Source: Ilumatobacteraceae bacterium (GTDB lineage Bacteria > Actinomycetota > Acidimicrobiia > Acidimicrobiales > Ilumatobacteraceae). From it: 8,150 bases of DNA. The notes below the pieces were generated by a model, which saw nothing but the letters and a program-made list of their open reading frames with translations, did not search any database and was not told where the DNA came from. The DNA lies in contig JAEMRY010000058.1 in NCBI GenBank assembly GCA_016463105.1, positions 1-8,150 of the forward strand, written 5' to 3'. Shown here piece after piece: positions 7,312 through 8,150 of this stretch. Both the position numbers and the translations under genes were made by a program. The first letter of the stretch is position 1. Every line of letters starts with the position of its first letter.

Positions 7312-7337
7312 GTCAACAAAGATTGCAACTTGTTGAC
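7312..7337. promoter_or_regulatory. Perfect 8-bp-arm inverted repeat, candidate operator
   Basis: GTCAACAA (7312-7319) and TTGTTGAC (7330-7337) are exact reverse complements separated by 10 bp. The repeat begins 17 bp upstream of the lacZ start codon. It covers the start point expected from the GATAAT element and overlaps the -35 of the PAP2 candidate promoter. That location suits a repressor of lacZ and possibly of both genes. The transcript could also fold into an 8-bp hairpin, but no T-tract follows, so it is not a terminator. The cognate regulator is not in the window. Confidence 0.5.
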
Positions 7338-7360
7338 TCAGCATTATCCAAACTTATCTT
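7333..7360 (+). promoter_or_regulatory. Candidate sigma70-type promoter for the PAP2-family gene
   Basis: TTGACT at 7333-7338 matches five of six -35 bases. TATCTT at 7355-7360 matches four of six -10 bases, with a 16-bp spacer. Transcription would begin near 7367, about 18 nt before the ATG at 7385. The -35 lies inside the right arm of the inverted repeat, so binding there should interfere with this promoter. Confidence 0.33.
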
Positions 7361-7384
7361 AAAACAGTTATAGAGTTGCGCCCA

Positions 7385-8150
7385 ATGAACACAAATTTAA
7401 AGTGGGTGACTTGGGATCAAGCGGCGATCACTGCGCTTCTCAGTTTTGTCATCACCATAATTCTGCGTCGTCTACCATCAAAAAAATGGCGCACACGAAT
7501 TATTCCGGCTATAACCGAACTAAGTTTGATCTCTGCGCTTTACACACTGTGGCGACTAGCAATGAAACTTCCGCTCGATCAACCCAGTGGTGCAATCGAG
7601 CGGGCCCAACAAATTAATCGCTTTCAAAATTGGTTACATCTGCCCGCCGAACTTTCGTCACAACATTTTGTTTTACGCTACGAATGGTTAGCGCAAGCGA
7701 CAAATTTTTACTATGCAGTGTTTCATGTGCCAGCAACAATTCTGTTTCTTATTTGGATATTCATTCGTCACCGAGACAAATATCCGCGCTGGCGCAGCAG
7801 TCTGGCAATGCTCACGGCTGCATGTCTCGTCATCAGATTTATTCGTGTTGCCCCGCCCCGCTTTCTGCCCGAACTTGGTTATATCGATCTTGCAACCCAA
7901 TATGGATTATCTGTTTACGGGCCAGTTGGCACCGGTGTATCAGATCAATTTGCAGCGATGCCGTCAATTCATGTTGGTTGGGCGGCAATTGTTTCACTCG
8001 GCATCGTGTTTTCATCCACTAGTCGCTGGCGATGGCTGTACTTATTACACCTACTTATAACAATGTTCGCCGTATCGGCAACTGGCAATCACTGGTGGCT
8101 AGATGGTGTCGCCGCGCTCGCGTTGCTTGGCGTGGCATTAGTTATTGACA
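7385..8150 (+). CDS. PAP2-superfamily membrane protein (PAP2_3 / Aur1-like), runs off right edge
   Basis: An open frame from ATG 7385 continues to the window end without a stop (255 codons plus one base). The protein is hydrophobic, with likely membrane segments near residues 12-28, 42-60, 104-127, 138-153, 197-210, 216-232 and 241-255. Three short motifs fit the PAP2_3 branch (PF14378, related to inositol phosphorylceramide synthases): RVAPPRFLPELG (154-165), MPSIHVGWA (192-200) and GNHWWLDG (234-241). H196, H236 and D240 correspond to the catalytic histidines and supporting aspartate of the PAP2 phosphatase/phosphotransferase fold. It probably cleaves or transfers a phosphate or phospho-head group on a lipid at the membrane, but the substrate cannot be inferred. 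Only a weak AGAG lies upstream of the start. It diverges from lacZ and has no evident galactose role. The C-terminus is missing. Confidence 0.85.
   Translation, partial: MNTNLKWVTWDQAAITALLSFVITIILRRLPSKKWRTRIIPAITELSLISALYTLWRLAMKLPLDQPSGAIERAQQINRFQNWLHLPAELSSQHFVLRYEWLAQATNFYYAVFHVPATILFLIWIFIRHRDKYPRWRSSLAMLTAACLVIRFIRVAPPRFLPELGYIDLATQYGLSVYGPVGTGVSDQFAAMPSIHVGWAAIVSLGIVFSSTSRWRWLYLLHLLITMFAVSATGNHWWLDGVAALALLGVALVID

Larger units (their letters stand above)
7295..7384. promoter_or_regulatory. Divergent intergenic region, lacZ / PAP2 gene
   Basis: These 90 AT-rich bases separate the divergent lacZ and PAP2-family genes and should hold both promoters. Towards lacZ, the best -10-like element on the minus strand is GATAAT (7348-7343, five of six consensus bases), with no good -35 upstream of it. 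Its start point would fall near 7336, giving a leader of about 40 nt. Towards the PAP2 gene a better pair is listed separately. The inverted repeat at 7312-7337 lies between the two and overlaps the predicted lacZ start point. Confidence 0.5.

Noticed and set aside
7295..7316. TTGACA on the minus strand at 7316-7311 as the lacZ -35
   Set aside because: A matching -10 would fall inside the coding sequence, and the LacZ N-terminus from ATG 7294 matches the family, so a later start is not supported.
7312..7337. Rho-independent terminator or riboswitch at the inverted repeat
   Set aside because: The 8-bp stem is not GC-rich and is not followed by a T-tract on either strand. The 90-bp gap shows no larger conserved fold that I can recognise.
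7630..8022. Plus-strand 130-residue frame rich in Cys and Ser
   Set aside because: It lies in another frame of the PAP2-family gene, whose motifs and membrane segments are continuous across the region.

Overview
This window looks like part of a bacterial chromosome of moderate GC content (roughly half, by eye). It is centred on a galactoside-utilisation locus. The genes are very tightly packed, two of the three operon genes start with GTG, and Shine-Dalgarno sequences are weak or absent. The GalT and GalK proteins are of the short type I associate with Actinobacteria, particularly Acidimicrobiia-like aquatic lineages. That placement rests on recalled family resemblance, not on a search, and is tentative.

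Layout from left to right. Positions 1-289 (minus strand) hold the N-terminal 96 codons of a DUF1800-family protein that runs off the left edge. Positions 290-462 are a divergent intergenic region with a candidate promoter and an 11-bp-phased direct repeat. Three plus-strand genes follow as one translationally coupled unit: a GH36 alpha-galactosidase (463-2565), galactose-1-phosphate uridylyltransferase galT (2562-3410, 4-bp overlap) and galactokinase galK (3410-4396, 1-bp overlap). Convergent to these is a large GH2 LacZ-type beta-galactosidase on the minus strand (4367-7294), whose 3' end overlaps that of galK by 30 bp. A 90-bp divergent intergenic region (7295-7384) carries a perfect 8-bp-arm inverted repeat that resembles an operator. 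Positions 7385-8150 (plus strand) encode a membrane PAP2-superfamily protein that runs off the right edge.

Function as a system. Neither glycosidase shows a signal peptide, so both should act in the cytoplasm on imported galactosides. The alpha-galactosidase would release galactose from alpha-galactosides and LacZ from beta-galactosides such as lactose. GalK phosphorylates the galactose and GalT exchanges it with UDP-glucose, which are the first two committed Leloir steps. The epimerase (galE), a mutarotase, a sugar transporter and a regulator are not in the window and must lie elsewhere. The DUF1800 and PAP2 genes have no evident link to galactose.

I see no RNA gene, CRISPR array, insertion sequence or phage element. 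I found no clearly novel system. The points most worth a second look are the candidate operator, the antisense 3' overlap, the shortened GalK and GalT proteins, and a small in-frame tandem repeat in the beta-galactosidase.
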